Assembly (NCBI GenBank): GCA_018992685.1
Contig: JACVGT010000009.1
Location: 1-64,000 of the forward strand
Length of the DNA stretch: 64,000 nt
Direction of reading: 5' to 3'
From: Theionarchaea archaeon
GTDB taxonomy: Archaea; Methanobacteriota_B; Thermococci; Methanofastidiosales; SZ-28-30
Shown one piece after another: positions 42,117-53,478 of the stretch; within the stretch, counting starts at the first letter, position 1, and every line of letters begins with the position of its first letter. A program made the position numbers and the translations under genes. The notes below the pieces were generated by a model. The model saw only the letters and a list, made by a program, of their open reading frames with translations, was not told the DNA's origin and searched no databases.

Positions 42117-42787
42117 TGGATTCCCTCTTTTTGACAGCTTTTATAATTATCGATGAGATGATGTTTGATGCCCTTGAGATGGCCCGCTCCCACCACTACC
42201 ACCACTGTCCCTGAAAGAGATGACAGGTTCCGTGCCATTATGCGGTCCCGTTCTTCTATGAGCACTGCATGTGCTGAGGGACTCACTTTGCGCAACTCCT
42301 CGGTTAGAGAGTCAACCATGGCTGAGTCAATGTGGTCCAGTTCCATCTTGGTAGGGGTCAAAATGTAGAAAAGCATTCTGACGATGTCACCAAGGGAGAA
42401 ACTTGAAATCAGCTTGTTGAGCGTGGCCACGATGTTTTGATCGATTAGCACGATGGATGCCCCCACAGTGCGAGCCACTTCTGCGGCCTCCAGCATCTCG
42501 GCACCTGGCAAGACACCCGTTTCCTGGCCGACTTTGTTCTGGAGGTATGAAAGCAGGCTCCCCACCACAGCCATTCGGAGACCCATTCTCAACATCTGAA
42601 GGAACCCGGGGGATTCCCTGGACTCTGACTGGAGAGCCAGTAGTCGGCTGGAATCCAGTTCCAGGGCAACGTGATCAGGACGAATATCCAGAATGGTGGT
42701 TTTCACGAGATCAACGCTTTCCTGAAAGACATGACCCGTTCCCACCAGAACAAATGTGGTCTGTCCGAGGGTCACTTCTTCTTTCAT
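42113..42787 (-). CDS. TraB/PrgY (TIKI-type) domain protein
   Basis: A 224-residue protein with the TraB family ends: VLVGTGHVFQESVDLV at the N-terminus and VVVVVGAGHLKGIKHHL at the C-terminus (GTGH and GAGHxKG). The middle has RPDHVALELDSSRLL. Related TIKI proteins are metalloproteases, and bacterial PrgY acts on peptide pheromones. The archaeal role is unknown. It lacks the C-terminal membrane domain seen in longer TraB proteins, but overlaps (ATGA) the M50 protease gene, which may supply the membrane part. Confidence 0.85.
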   Translation of the reverse strand: MKEEVTLGQTTFVLVGTGHVFQESVDLVKTTILDIRPDHVALELDSSRLLALQSESRESPGFLQMLRMGLRMAVVGSLLSYLQNKVGQETGVLPGAEMLEAAEVARTVGASIVLIDQNIVATLNKLISSFSLGDIVRMLFYILTPTKMELDHIDSAMVDSLTEELRKVSPSAHAVLIEERDRIMARNLSSLSGTVVVVVGAGHLKGIKHHLIDNYKSCQKEGIQ

Positions 42788-43045
42788 TGCGGTACAGGAG
42801 GGGGGGAGATATATAAAGATTCAGATAATGATATGCACGGTAGGACCAATATCAGAAAGAGTAGTAGGTGGGAAATCTGTTGATTTCCAAACAGCACACA
42901 AGAATATTCCTATTCATCTTTTCACCTCTCCTAGTAATCCATAGCAGTTTTTAAAAAGTCATGTTTTTTCGATATTTAGTATTACGAAGCTCTCTTAAAG
43001 AAAAGATTGTCATTTAAGAAATGGGAAATGAGAAAAAAAAGAACT

Positions 43046-44329
43046 CTACTGTGTACAGCACTCTTCAATCTCTTGCAGAAGTTCCAGTGCTTTCAGTGCC
43101 CAGTAGTTTGCAGCAATGTAGTTTCCGTCAATGAAGAATTTCTCAGCCATCTCCAAGTACTCTTGTACTTCATCCAATCTGTTGACACAGCATGTACTGT
43201 ACAAAGGGTCACTCTCAACGTTGAGGTTGTCACATGTCTTTTGCACTTCATTGATGAGGCTTTGTACTTGTGAGATTCTGTAAGCAGCCAAAGGCATAAA
43301 CGGCTTGTTAGTATCTGGATTGCGGGGAGTGAAAGAAGGTCCTTCTCCGCAGAAATCAGTGTCAAGCGTTGCACCAAAGATATCTCCATTCCCATTTCTG
43401 TAATCCGTCCAGACAACGGCATTGCAATATATTGCAGGCTTACTCTGTTCACTTCCCAGTGTACATATGGGAAACTCTGTTGACGTGGAAAGGTCATAGC
43501 CATAGATATCCCAATTCCTATTCCTGTGATCATCCCAGATAACAACATTGCCATAGATTGCAGGCCACCCCTGTCTATCTCCCATTGTACATATAGAAAA
43601 CTCTGTTGACGTGGAAAGGTCATAGCCATAGATATCCGCGTTCCCATTCCTGTAACCTTCCCAGACAACAACGTTGCCATAGATTGCAGGAATTGCCTGA
43701 ACACTTCCTAGTGTACATATAGAAAACTCTGTTGACGTGGAAAGGTCATAGCCATAGATATCCTGGTTTCCGTTCCTGTAGTCTTCCCAGACAACAACGT
43801 TGCCATAGATTGCAGGACACCGCTGGTTACTTCCTAGTGTACATATAGAGAACTCTGTTGACGTGGAAAGGTCATAGCCATAGATATCCTGGTTTCCGTT
43901 CCTGAAATCGTCCCAGACAACAACATTGCCATAGATTGCAGGCCACAACTGATTACTTCCATCTGTACATATAGAAAACTCTGTTGACGTGGAAAGGTCA
44001 TAGCCATAGATATCCTGGTTTCCGTTCCTGTAGTCTTCCCAGAAAACAACATTGCCATAGATTGCAGGCCACAACTGATTACTTCCATCTGTACATATAG
44101 AAAACTCTGTTGACGTGGAAAGGTCATAGCCATAGATATCCGCGTTCCCATTCCTGTAGTCTTCCCAGAAAACAACATTGCCATAGATTGCAAGATGCCA
44201 CTGAGTAAATCTTTCTGTACAAATAGGAACCTCTAACACAACAGAAGCACCAAAAACACCTGTCACCAATACAACCACCAGCATCACCAACACTATCATC
44301 CATTTTTTTCCCAGTCTCATTTCTAGCAT
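43046..44329 (-). CDS. secreted seven-bladed propeller protein with helical C-terminal domain
   Basis: A 427-residue protein. A signal peptide (KKWMIVLVMLVVVLVTGVFG) precedes seven 42-residue blades of the type FSICTxGSxQxxPAIYGN-VVVWEDYRNGNxDIYGYDLSTSTE. The C-terminal helical region of about 100 residues has five or more cysteines (C-x-E pattern, CCVN, EECC). The blade length and layout match the propeller at 11575-12675, so they are paralogues. Unlike that one, it lacks a C-terminal membrane helix. The start at 44329 lies about 28 bases after a CTTTAAATGG TATA box; the frame opens at 44353. It is extracellular; the ligand is unknown. Confidence 0.82.
   Translation of the reverse strand: MLEMRLGKKWMIVLVMLVVVLVTGVFGASVVLEVPICTERFTQWHLAIYGNVVFWEDYRNGNADIYGYDLSTSTEFSICTDGSNQLWPAIYGNVVFWEDYRNGNQDIYGYDLSTSTEFSICTDGSNQLWPAIYGNVVVWDDFRNGNQDIYGYDLSTSTEFSICTLGSNQRCPAIYGNVVVWEDYRNGNQDIYGYDLSTSTEFSICTLGSVQAIPAIYGNVVVWEGYRNGNADIYGYDLSTSTEFSICTMGDRQGWPAIYGNVVIWDDHRNRNWDIYGYDLSTSTEFPICTLGSEQSKPAIYCNAVVWTDYRNGNGDIFGATLDTDFCGEGPSFTPRNPDTNKPFMPLAAYRISQVQSLINEVQKTCDNLNVESDPLYSTCCVNRLDEVQEYLEMAEKFFIDGNYIAANYWALKALELLQEIEECCTQ
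43349..44230 (-). repeat. seven tandem 126-bp blade repeats
   Basis: The stretch encoding the propeller contains seven units of 126 bp. A core (GAAAACTCTGTTGACGTGGA and flanks) is almost unchanged in most units, indicating recent expansion or continuing gene conversion. Antisense open frames here are artefacts of the repeat. Confidence 0.85.
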
Positions 44330-44391
44330 GTACAGGAAAAGATAATTGACCATTTAAAGCTTTATTTTATTAACTACGTTAGTCATTAATG

Positions 44392-44514
44392 TTATTCACC
44401 AACAGGATTGTCTATCCAGTTCTGGATTTGAAGATTCAACCTTCCAAGAAGTCCCTTCATCTTCCCCTCTATACGTATATCACGGATCTGATTAAGAAGG
44501 CTTGTGTAACTCAT
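44392..44514 (-). CDS. possible 40-residue peptide
   Basis: An ATG at 44514 opens a 40-codon frame with a protein-like, amphipathic composition (SLLNQIRDIRIEGKMKGLL, LNLQIQNWIDN). There is no Shine-Dalgarno, and no TATA box stands at the expected distance, so it could be fortuitous. It lies between the propeller gene and the flavoenzyme, in a stretch of about 300 bases that has no other gene. Confidence 0.25.
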   Translation of the reverse strand: MSYTSLLNQIRDIRIEGKMKGLLGRLNLQIQNWIDNPVGE

Positions 44515-44654
44515 GGTTACAAGATTGGAGGTTGAGTGTGCATTTTCTCCTCTTTCTTGTATTGTAGTTTCCGCAATAATTATGCAATAATGTTATACAT
44601 GTCGATCTCCTGGTGTACTCGTAATGTATATAAGCTCTGCTTCGAGGCTGGATT

Positions 44655-45971
44655 ATGAACCTCGTTATCATTGGGTTGGGCACTGCAGGATATGCTGCAG
44701 CCATGGAAGCTGCAAAACGTGGTGCTCACCTGACTGTTATTGAGAAACGGGATTTTGAAACTTTCTCTCCTTGCGGGCTTCCCTATGTCGTTGATGGATC
44801 TATTCCGTCTTTCGAAGATCTCAAACACTCTATCAGGTTACGAAATACAGAGAAATTACTCTCTCACAGTGTAGAATCTATTGACATCCAGAAGAAGACA
44901 GTTAGAACACGAGATTGCAAGAAAGGAGATTACAAGACCGTTCCCTACGACAAGCTGATCATTGCTACAGGCGCCATCCCCGTGATACCCCCCATCAAAG
45001 GAGCGAGAGAACTCCTTGGGAAGGGAACCTTTGTTGTTTCCGGGATCGGGGATACAAGCGAGCTCAAAAAGAAGGCAGAAGTTTCCAAATCATGTGTTGT
45101 TATCGGAGCAGGAGCCATTGGGCTGGAAACTGCCTGCACGCTCCACAATAAAGGATTACAGGTGACTGTGGTGGAAATGCTGCCTCAGGTGTTTCCCCAG
45201 GCCATTGATGAAGACATGGCTCTCGATGTGAAGAACCACCTGGAGGACAGTGGAATTCCCGTGGTTGTGAATGCCCGGGTAGAATCTGTCACGCAGGATG
45301 GGGGCGTGGTGGTTACTGCTGACAGGGAGTATACTGCTGATTTTGCCATGATTGCTGCAGGAGTGAGAGCAAACTTCGCTCTGGCAGAGAAAGCAGGAAT
45401 AACGATTGGGAAGTGGGGGATCAAGGTCAATCCGAAAATGGAAACCTCTGCTCAAGATGTGTATGCATGTGGAGACTGCATAGAGACGTATTCCTATGTC
45501 AACGGTGAGCCCTGGATGATGCAGCTGGCTACATCTGCCCTGCAGATGGGACAGGTTGCTGCAACAAACGTCATGGGAGGGAATGCTTCCTACCAGGGAT
45601 GTCTCAATACCTTTGCTTCAGAATTGGGTGGAAAGGAAATTGCATCCTGTGGATTCACTGAGAATCAGGCGGCAAGATTCGGATATGATGTGGCCGTGGG
45701 AGAAGGAGCAGGAAGAGTGACTGCAGACTACTACCCGGGAGAAGAGACGGTCAAGGTCAAACTCATCGTGGACAAGAAAGATCACCGTCTCCTGGGAGGG
45801 CAGGCGTTTGGTGTGGGCGCATTCTGGAGGGTGAATGTGATTTCTCTTGCCGTGAAAGCACATATGACAGTGGATGAGTTCTCCACAATGGAACTTGCCT
45901 ACACGCCGCCATTGTCAACGTCACACGATGTACTGCTGAAAGCCTGTGATTTTGTGTTGAGGCGACTGTGA
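44655..45971 (+). CDS. FAD/NAD(P)-dependent disulfide reductase, CoA-disulfide reductase/NADH oxidase type
   Basis: A 438-residue flavoenzyme. It shows the FAD-binding GLGTAGYAAAMEAAKRG at the start and the single active-site cysteine in FSPCGLPYVVDG (as in CoADR and Nox). The NAD(P)-binding CVVIGAGAIGLETACTL, DVYACGDCIET and a C-terminal dimerisation domain (FSTMELAYTPPLS) follow. It reduces CoA disulfide, polysulfide or oxygen; the physiological acceptor here is unknown. A GTATATAAG TATA box about 25 bases upstream gives a leaderless start. Confidence 0.93.
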   Translation: MNLVIIGLGTAGYAAAMEAAKRGAHLTVIEKRDFETFSPCGLPYVVDGSIPSFEDLKHSIRLRNTEKLLSHSVESIDIQKKTVRTRDCKKGDYKTVPYDKLIIATGAIPVIPPIKGARELLGKGTFVVSGIGDTSELKKKAEVSKSCVVIGAGAIGLETACTLHNKGLQVTVVEMLPQVFPQAIDEDMALDVKNHLEDSGIPVVVNARVESVTQDGGVVVTADREYTADFAMIAAGVRANFALAEKAGITIGKWGIKVNPKMETSAQDVYACGDCIETYSYVNGEPWMMQLATSALQMGQVAATNVMGGNASYQGCLNTFASELGGKEIASCGFTENQAARFGYDVAVGEGAGRVTADYYPGEETVKVKLIVDKKDHRLLGGQAFGVGAFWRVNVISLAVKAHMTVDEFSTMELAYTPPLSTSHDVLLKACDFVLRRL

Positions 45972-46047
45972 CAAGAACGCTGTCAGAGGGACGAATTCTT
46001 TGATCCTGAATATCAGGGTGACTGAAGAGCTTCCAAGACCGAAAAGG

Positions 46048-46743
46048 CTATCTTGGATATCCCACAGGCATCACATACAGTGGAGTCAGCTCTTCAGGTA
46101 TGCTAAGAACCTGCTGAACATCCTGATCTATGAAAGCTCCTACTGCCACTGTCCCCAGGGCCAACCCTTCTGCTTGCAGATAGATATTCTCACCCACGTG
46201 ACCTGCTTCCATGTGTACGTAACGTATACCACGTTCTCCATATCTTGCAGTAGTCTTCTCATATTTCGCGACAATGACAATACTGACAGGAGCGTCCTCA
46301 ATGAACAACTGGGTTAAACAGGCAACAGCCAGCCTGTCTCGGTAGTCTCCTTCTTTTATCAGTCGCAGCACATTCGATGTAGGGACATATTCATAAATGC
46401 CAGCACCTAGTCCCTCAACCCCTGGATCGCCCACTACGACATATAGTGTCAGAGGGTACGTAGCTCCGGCAGAAGGTGCACTTCTCTTGAATCCTTCCGT
46501 AATTCCCTGGCCCGCCCAGAGGAGCTGAGAAATCTGGTCTAAAGTCAGAGGAGTATCTTGAAAGTCACGGACAGACCTTCTTTTCTTGAGGGCTTCCTCC
46601 ACAGACATGTCACCTGTAACATGGGGAGCTGGGAGAACGATCTCAGATTGCTTTTCAACCACAGTCAAAGGGACGTTCTGATTCAAGCACAAACTGGAAC
46701 TCAGGATAAGACTCAACACAAGCAGCATTCTCAATGGTACCAT
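46048..46743 (-). CDS. exported SagB-type nitroreductase-like flavoprotein
   Basis: A 231-residue protein. An N-terminal signal peptide (MVPLRMLLVLSLILSSSLC) precedes a nitroreductase/SagB fold: RRSVRDFQDTPLTLDQISQLLWAGQGI, SAPSAGATYPLTLYVV and the C-terminal GTVAVGAFIDQDVQQVL. SagB relatives use FMN to oxidise thiazoline/oxazoline rings. An exported stand-alone form without a cyclodehydratase neighbour is unusual. The frame opens at 46767, but a TATTTATGG TATA box about 26 bases before the ATG at 46743 sets the start. The cysteine at 19 does not fit a strict lipobox. Confidence 0.85.
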   Translation of the reverse strand: MVPLRMLLVLSLILSSSLCLNQNVPLTVVEKQSEIVLPAPHVTGDMSVEEALKKRRSVRDFQDTPLTLDQISQLLWAGQGITEGFKRSAPSAGATYPLTLYVVVGDPGVEGLGAGIYEYVPTSNVLRLIKEGDYRDRLAVACLTQLFIEDAPVSIVIVAKYEKTTARYGERGIRYVHMEAGHVGENIYLQAEGLALGTVAVGAFIDQDVQQVLSIPEELTPLYVMPVGYPR

Positions 46744-46883
46744 AATCTCTGTTCGTTGGAGATCCATAAATACATTGGCTGTCTCGTGTCTTGCCCTTTC
46801 GCCAACAAAGTTGAATCCCTCGAATGATCACCCACGTGATCCAGAGAAAGAATGCGAAAAGAATTCCAGGAAAGAACGTGATT

Positions 46884-47597
46884 TCATGCTTTCTTGATCT
46901 GGATAATTTCCACCTTGAACTCAAATATGGCGGGATTGAGATCCAGCACAACCTCAGTGTCGGTCACTTCCATGACTACTGCATATTGCCCCTGGTAGGC
47001 AACAACATTCCCTACGCGGGCTTCTGCACTCTCTTCGAACTCTTCGCGCAGAACTGTTACCTCGGTTGGAATGACTGAGAACCGATGATTGAAATCCAGC
47101 CAGACGAACTCTTCTGTGAGTTGATATACTGTGAATCGGCGATTTCCCCACTGATATGTCTCGTTAAGCTCAGGCTCTATTCCACTATTTGTCTCGAATT
47201 CTTCCCTGTTCATTTTGACAACGTTCTCCTCCTTCCAGTATCCATACGCTTCCAAAGGATACAACCGCAGGATTTGCTCCTCTCCCACCTTCATTCCCAG
47301 GAGGGCTCTTTCCACAGCAGGAGGAGCTACTGCAGCCTCTCCGGGATTCCCTCCAATGACAATGGTTAGAGGCTCATAGGTTCTTTCTGTGTCGTAGATG
47401 TTGGCCTTCTGGGCTATTTGATCATTGGATGTATCTATGATCGTCCCGTTGACGCTGAGGACATAATCTATAACCACCGTGTCGCCCGGACCTATTGTTG
47501 ATTCCTCACTGAGAAGTGATGCTGAAATGACCAGAGCGATACCCACGATCCATAGTGCTTTTTTCATTTTAGTATCGATAAGCCTTGTAATTTCCAT
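46884..47597 (-). CDS. exported FKBP-type peptidyl-prolyl isomerase
   Basis: A 237-residue protein. An N-terminal hydrophobic signal (MKKALWIVGIALVISASLL) precedes an FKBP domain with the archaeal insert: GDTVVIDYVLSVNGTIIDTS, EPLTIVIGGNP, PPAVERALLGMKVGEEQIL and LEAYGYWKEENVVKM. It would help folding outside the membrane. The C-terminal about 100 residues continue as an SlyD-like or long-type FKBP tail. A CTTTATAAAT TATA box lies about 23-25 bases before the first ATG (47597), which suggests a leaderless start there; the ATG at 47567 would remove 10 residues ahead of the signal. Confidence 0.9.
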   Translation of the reverse strand: MEITRLIDTKMKKALWIVGIALVISASLLSEESTIGPGDTVVIDYVLSVNGTIIDTSNDQIAQKANIYDTERTYEPLTIVIGGNPGEAAVAPPAVERALLGMKVGEEQILRLYPLEAYGYWKEENVVKMNREEFETNSGIEPELNETYQWGNRRFTVYQLTEEFVWLDFNHRFSVIPTEVTVLREEFEESAEARVGNVVAYQGQYAVVMEVTDTEVVLDLNPAIFEFKVEIIQIKKA

Positions 47598-47883
47598 GGT
47601 TTGTAACTGTCCTCAAATTTATAAAGGTATTGGTTAGCCGGTGAGCAGGTCGGCAGGCTAGCTGGCTATCAAGGCAATCAACCAGCAGGGTACCATGGCC
47701 CCTGAGAGAGTAATACTCTCCCTTTCAGAACATTGCAATGGAAGATTCAGAAAGAGACGTCCTCTTGACACCCCTATCCCGTGCTGCTTCTATCAAACCT
47801 TGAACCACTGCAACTATTTTCCGGATTATTTGAAAAGCGGAGAATTTATAAAGGACTATAACCTATTACACATATGACTTTGA

Positions 47884-50118
<2,235 letters not shown>

Positions 50119-50126
50119 GTGACACT

Positions 50127-50429
50127 ATGGCAAAAATTGCAGCCTCCCGAATTCGGGATCGGATGGTGGTCACCAGCCAGGGTCACGAATTGGGGCTCCT
50201 GTTTGATGTGGTGGCCGATGAGAAGACAGGTAAGCTGGTGGCTTTGGTGGTGGAGCCCACCACGGAGGAGATGAGAGAGATGCTCCTGACAGACCGTGAG
50301 GGGCTTGTATTGATACCTTTTACCGCCCTGCGGGCCATAAGAGATTTCATTGTGGTGGATGCCCGTCGGGTGCCCAGGAAGATAAAGAAGGTTGGCATGT
50401 TTGCCAGAGGGAAAGAACCCACAATCTGA
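50127..50429 (+). CDS. PRC-barrel domain protein
   Basis: A 100-residue protein filling one PRC-barrel: RDRMVVTSQGHELGLLFDVVADEKTGKLVALVVEP, then GLVLIPFTALRAIRDFIVVD. PRC-barrel proteins bind RNA-processing or ribosome factors, and in haloarchaea related proteins (CdpB-type) take part in cell division. It sits 8 bp after cdc48 with an AGGTGACACT ribosome-binding site, so the two are co-expressed. This position suggests a shared role in division or protein remodelling, which is an inference. Confidence 0.88.
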   Translation: MAKIAASRIRDRMVVTSQGHELGLLFDVVADEKTGKLVALVVEPTTEEMREMLLTDREGLVLIPFTALRAIRDFIVVDARRVPRKIKKVGMFARGKEPTI

Positions 50430-50639
50430 GAATCAGCATCATGCCCGGTCTTGATTTATTCCTGAGCAGAATGGGGCCAGGAACCCCCCAGAAATTATTA
50501 ACGAGAACTCTACTATTCTAAATCTGTTATATCTACGAAATGAGAGATCAATTCTTCCTGAATATGGATTTCTACTGCAATTCTGAACTTCTGGAGCTCT
50601 CCCTGATGTAGTTCTCCTCTAGACAACTGGTTCTCCCTG

Positions 50640-53126
50640 TCACAGTCTGAAGGTCAGCATAGACTTGACGTATCCATCTTCCTTCCCTGTCACTCCATCA
50701 ATGATCTCGTACCTGTTCTCATAGGAAACCAGGAAATATGGGTAATAGAGGAGCCCTGTGTCCCACACTGAAGACCTCTCCCAGACCTCTGCTGCTTTTT
50801 TTGCCTCTTTCTCAGTAATGGTGGGGAGAATCATGGATTCCTTGTCCAGGTACTCTTCATCTGTCTGGAAGTACCTTTTGATTTTCTTTCTGGGATCATC
50901 AATAATATTGTGCTGTATTCTGGACTGAAAAATCTCATAGTTCTTATTCCCCAACTTCTTGTGCTTCTTAATCTCTACCAGTCCCTTCTGGATGAGAGAA
51001 CCCATTATTCTCTTCACTTTTCTCTTATCAAAGTGCGTAGCCTTCATGAGATCAGTCTGTGCTGCTGATCCTTTTTTCATGAGGGCTATCATCACTGTTC
51101 TCTGGTCGGGAGACAAATCCATGAGGTCTCGCACTCCTCGCGTTCTCCGCCCTTTTCCAATCATCACTTCACCTGTGATACCGTCCACAAAACAAGACAG
51201 ATTCTGGTATTTTCCTTTTGGTGGATAATAATCGAAGAAAACCTGGTAAACGGGGTAGTAGATTTTGAAAATACCATGGATCGTGTCATTCTTGAACAGC
51301 ATTCTGCGGGCCCCTTTTATGGCAATATCCTCAATGCGGTCGTCTACCGCCGAGAGAACGACTTTCGCTTTCTTGAGGTTGAGGTCTCTCACAGAATCAG
51401 GAATTTCAAAGGCTCCTGGAGACGTAATAGCAGGGGACCGGGGAGCAGATTCTGATCTCACAGGCGGAGTTACCTCTAAATTTACCACATCAAAAAGGGA
51501 AGGCCGATCTCCAGACGTCCCAAGGGGACGTTCTTTGCCACTCGATGTGAGTTCTTCCTCCTCTCCTGGTGTAATCTCTCCGGGTTCTTCCAATTGTGTC
51601 TCGATCAACCCCTCTTCTGCCAGTTCGTCCAGGAGTTCTGATAATGAAAGGTGTAGCTTGTATTCCTGATTGATACTCTTAATGAGTCGTTCCAAACTGT
51701 CTGTGGTTTCTTTTCCCCATTTTTCCCGTATCAACTGTTTCACATTCATACGCATTTCATCCGGATCAATATCCAGCATGGGCTGTCTTTCCCTTCCTTC
51801 ATGCTGAGAGATACGAGGTCTAATACTGGCCAGAAAGCAGCGAGAGGTTTCTTCCTGCTTGTCTCCTACAATCGCCATTCCTATGGGCAGATTCTTGATG
51901 AAATGGTCTTCCTGGAATCTTTCTGGAACTTCCGAGGGCATCCTCCGCAGTACGGCCTTAATGTCATCTTCATACACCAGCTTATGGCAGGCCACCATGT
52001 CTACCTGCGAAAGAATTCTGGAGTCAATGGCTGAGGGTTGCTGGGTGGCCAGCACAATAGAGCATCCCGGCTGTCTCCCCTGTCTCACATATTCAATCAA
52101 TGCATCGGTAGCTGCTGTTTTCCTTCCTGACCCGGGGACCAGAATGTGGGCCTCGTCTATCATCAGCCAGGTAACAGGGATGCTCTCTAGTAGCCCTGCG
52201 AACCCTGCAGCTTCCTTCCTGCTGAGTCTCTTTCGGGTATTCAGGATATTCCTCCCAAGAATACCCACCACCAGGGCCCGGACATTATCCTGCAGGAAAC
52301 TGACATCAATAACAGAGATATGTCCTCGTCTCGACAGGTCTCGGAGCTGAGTTCCCTCTTTGTCAAAAATCCCCCATTCTACAGCCCCTTTCAGTCTCGC
52401 AATTGAGGCCCTCCGGGTGGAGTTCTTGAACCCATGGTTCCGAGATTGAATCCCTTCTTCACATTCGATGCAGGCAATCATGTCCGAAATACCGTATGAA
52501 TCCTGCAGCCCTCGTATCGCTTTCCCTTCTCCTGTCGTGTACCCGTCCCTGACCTTCTCGAGTACTCTATCAATCAGAAGCCCCATGGTGTCGAACCGGT
52601 CAAACCCGAACGTCAGACACCAGTCGTCTGCTGTCAGTTCTGCAGGTCTGATTGTAAAAATTTTGTCCCAGGTTGCTTTGGGTGCGTCCTTGGCATATCC
52701 AGCAGGGATGAAAACCTGCACACTCTTGATCCCTTTGGGGCTTAGACTCCATTCCCCAAGCAATGCCTGTTCTCTGTCCACGGTGTTGGGACTCTTCATG
52801 CTCCAGAAAATCCCCATGGGATCAATGACAATAACACCGACTGCATCATTTGTAAGGGCCAGCTCTTCTGCAATGACCCCCAGCGTGTAGGACTTCCCCG
52901 ACCCACGCATTCCACAAATGAAGATGGCATGGGGTGAAATACTGTCCAAGAGCACTCTCTTCCCATAGAATCCTGCAGAATCAGAACGTTCCTCTGCCAC
53001 TATGCCAATATCCATGGCTGCTTTTGTCTTGTATTCTTCATATACACTTTTCTTTCTGCCCACAAAAATACTGGTTGCGTCCTGCAGTGCTCTGAACTCT
53101 TCATCCACGACCATTCCATTCTGCAT
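50640..53126 (-). CDS. HerA/FtsK-superfamily ATPase with C-terminal winged-helix region
   Basis: An 828-residue protein. The ATPase core has Walker A CGMRGSGKSYT (residues 71-81), a long central region with RKRLSRKEAAGFAG, and Walker B VTWLMIDEAHILVPGSGRK. GSCSIVLATQQPSAIDSRILSQ follows (arginine and sensor region). Then come a charged Pro/Glu linker, a domain resembling archaeal DNA-binding modules and a winged helix (SAAQTDLMKATHFDKRKVKRIMGSLIQKGLVEI). HerA-type proteins pump DNA or act in end resection with NurA; no nurA is adjacent. A CTATTTATATT TATA box about 27 bases before the ATG at 53126 fixes the start; the frame opens at 53180. Confidence 0.88.
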   Translation of the reverse strand: MQNGMVVDEEFRALQDATSIFVGRKKSVYEEYKTKAAMDIGIVAEERSDSAGFYGKRVLLDSISPHAIFICGMRGSGKSYTLGVIAEELALTNDAVGVIVIDPMGIFWSMKSPNTVDREQALLGEWSLSPKGIKSVQVFIPAGYAKDAPKATWDKIFTIRPAELTADDWCLTFGFDRFDTMGLLIDRVLEKVRDGYTTGEGKAIRGLQDSYGISDMIACIECEEGIQSRNHGFKNSTRRASIARLKGAVEWGIFDKEGTQLRDLSRRGHISVIDVSFLQDNVRALVVGILGRNILNTRKRLSRKEAAGFAGLLESIPVTWLMIDEAHILVPGSGRKTAATDALIEYVRQGRQPGCSIVLATQQPSAIDSRILSQVDMVACHKLVYEDDIKAVLRRMPSEVPERFQEDHFIKNLPIGMAIVGDKQEETSRCFLASIRPRISQHEGRERQPMLDIDPDEMRMNVKQLIREKWGKETTDSLERLIKSINQEYKLHLSLSELLDELAEEGLIETQLEEPGEITPGEEEELTSSGKERPLGTSGDRPSLFDVVNLEVTPPVRSESAPRSPAITSPGAFEIPDSVRDLNLKKAKVVLSAVDDRIEDIAIKGARRMLFKNDTIHGIFKIYYPVYQVFFDYYPPKGKYQNLSCFVDGITGEVMIGKGRRTRGVRDLMDLSPDQRTVMIALMKKGSAAQTDLMKATHFDKRKVKRIMGSLIQKGLVEIKKHKKLGNKNYEIFQSRIQHNIIDDPRKKIKRYFQTDEEYLDKESMILPTITEKEAKKAAEVWERSSVWDTGLLYYPYFLVSYENRYEIIDGVTGKEDGYVKSMLTFRL

Positions 53127-53292
53127 ATCCTTAATGTTAATCAACAATATAAATAGTTTTCGGTAAGCAATAAGATCCAACCAAAAAAATCACGAGTAGA
53201 ACGGGCTTCCAGCATGAAACCCTAGGAATTCTCACAATCTCTCCGAAAGATTTAAATGATAGAATGTACAAAGAAAGAGAGAGGTGAAAGAT

Positions 53293-53478
53293 GTGAAATC
53301 GAGAAAGATGGCTGTGCTCTTCCTTCTGGCCGTCATCGTTGTGGCGGGAGTTTTGCCTGTATTGACTGAGACCACTGATTCTTTTGAACAGATCGTTACA
53401 TCAATACAGGACATAATCTCGCCCATCAGAGGAGATGGCGGAGGAGGAGGATGGCCCAACAGTGGCGAAGAAGGCTAG
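53293..53478 (+). CDS. small secreted or membrane peptide with Gly-rich C-terminus
   Basis: A 61-residue peptide with a basic start and one hydrophobic segment (MAVLFLLAVIVVAGVLPVL) of signal-anchor type. A short extracellular segment ends in GDGGGGGWPNSGEEG. GTG at 53293 is preceded by GAGAGGTGA; an ATG at 53308 is an alternative. An AGATTTAAATG TATA box lies near 53253. Its stop overlaps the convergent regulator gene by 4 bp. No family was recognised. A small surface peptide or toxin-like product is possible. Confidence 0.5.
   Translation: MKSRKMAVLFLLAVIVVAGVLPVLTETTDSFEQIVTSIQDIISPIRGDGGGGGWPNSGEEG

Noticed and set aside
43349..44230. Tandem repeats as a CRISPR array
   Set aside because: The period is 126 bp, units are contiguous without unique spacers, and they encode propeller blades. 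No CRISPR array was seen anywhere in the window.
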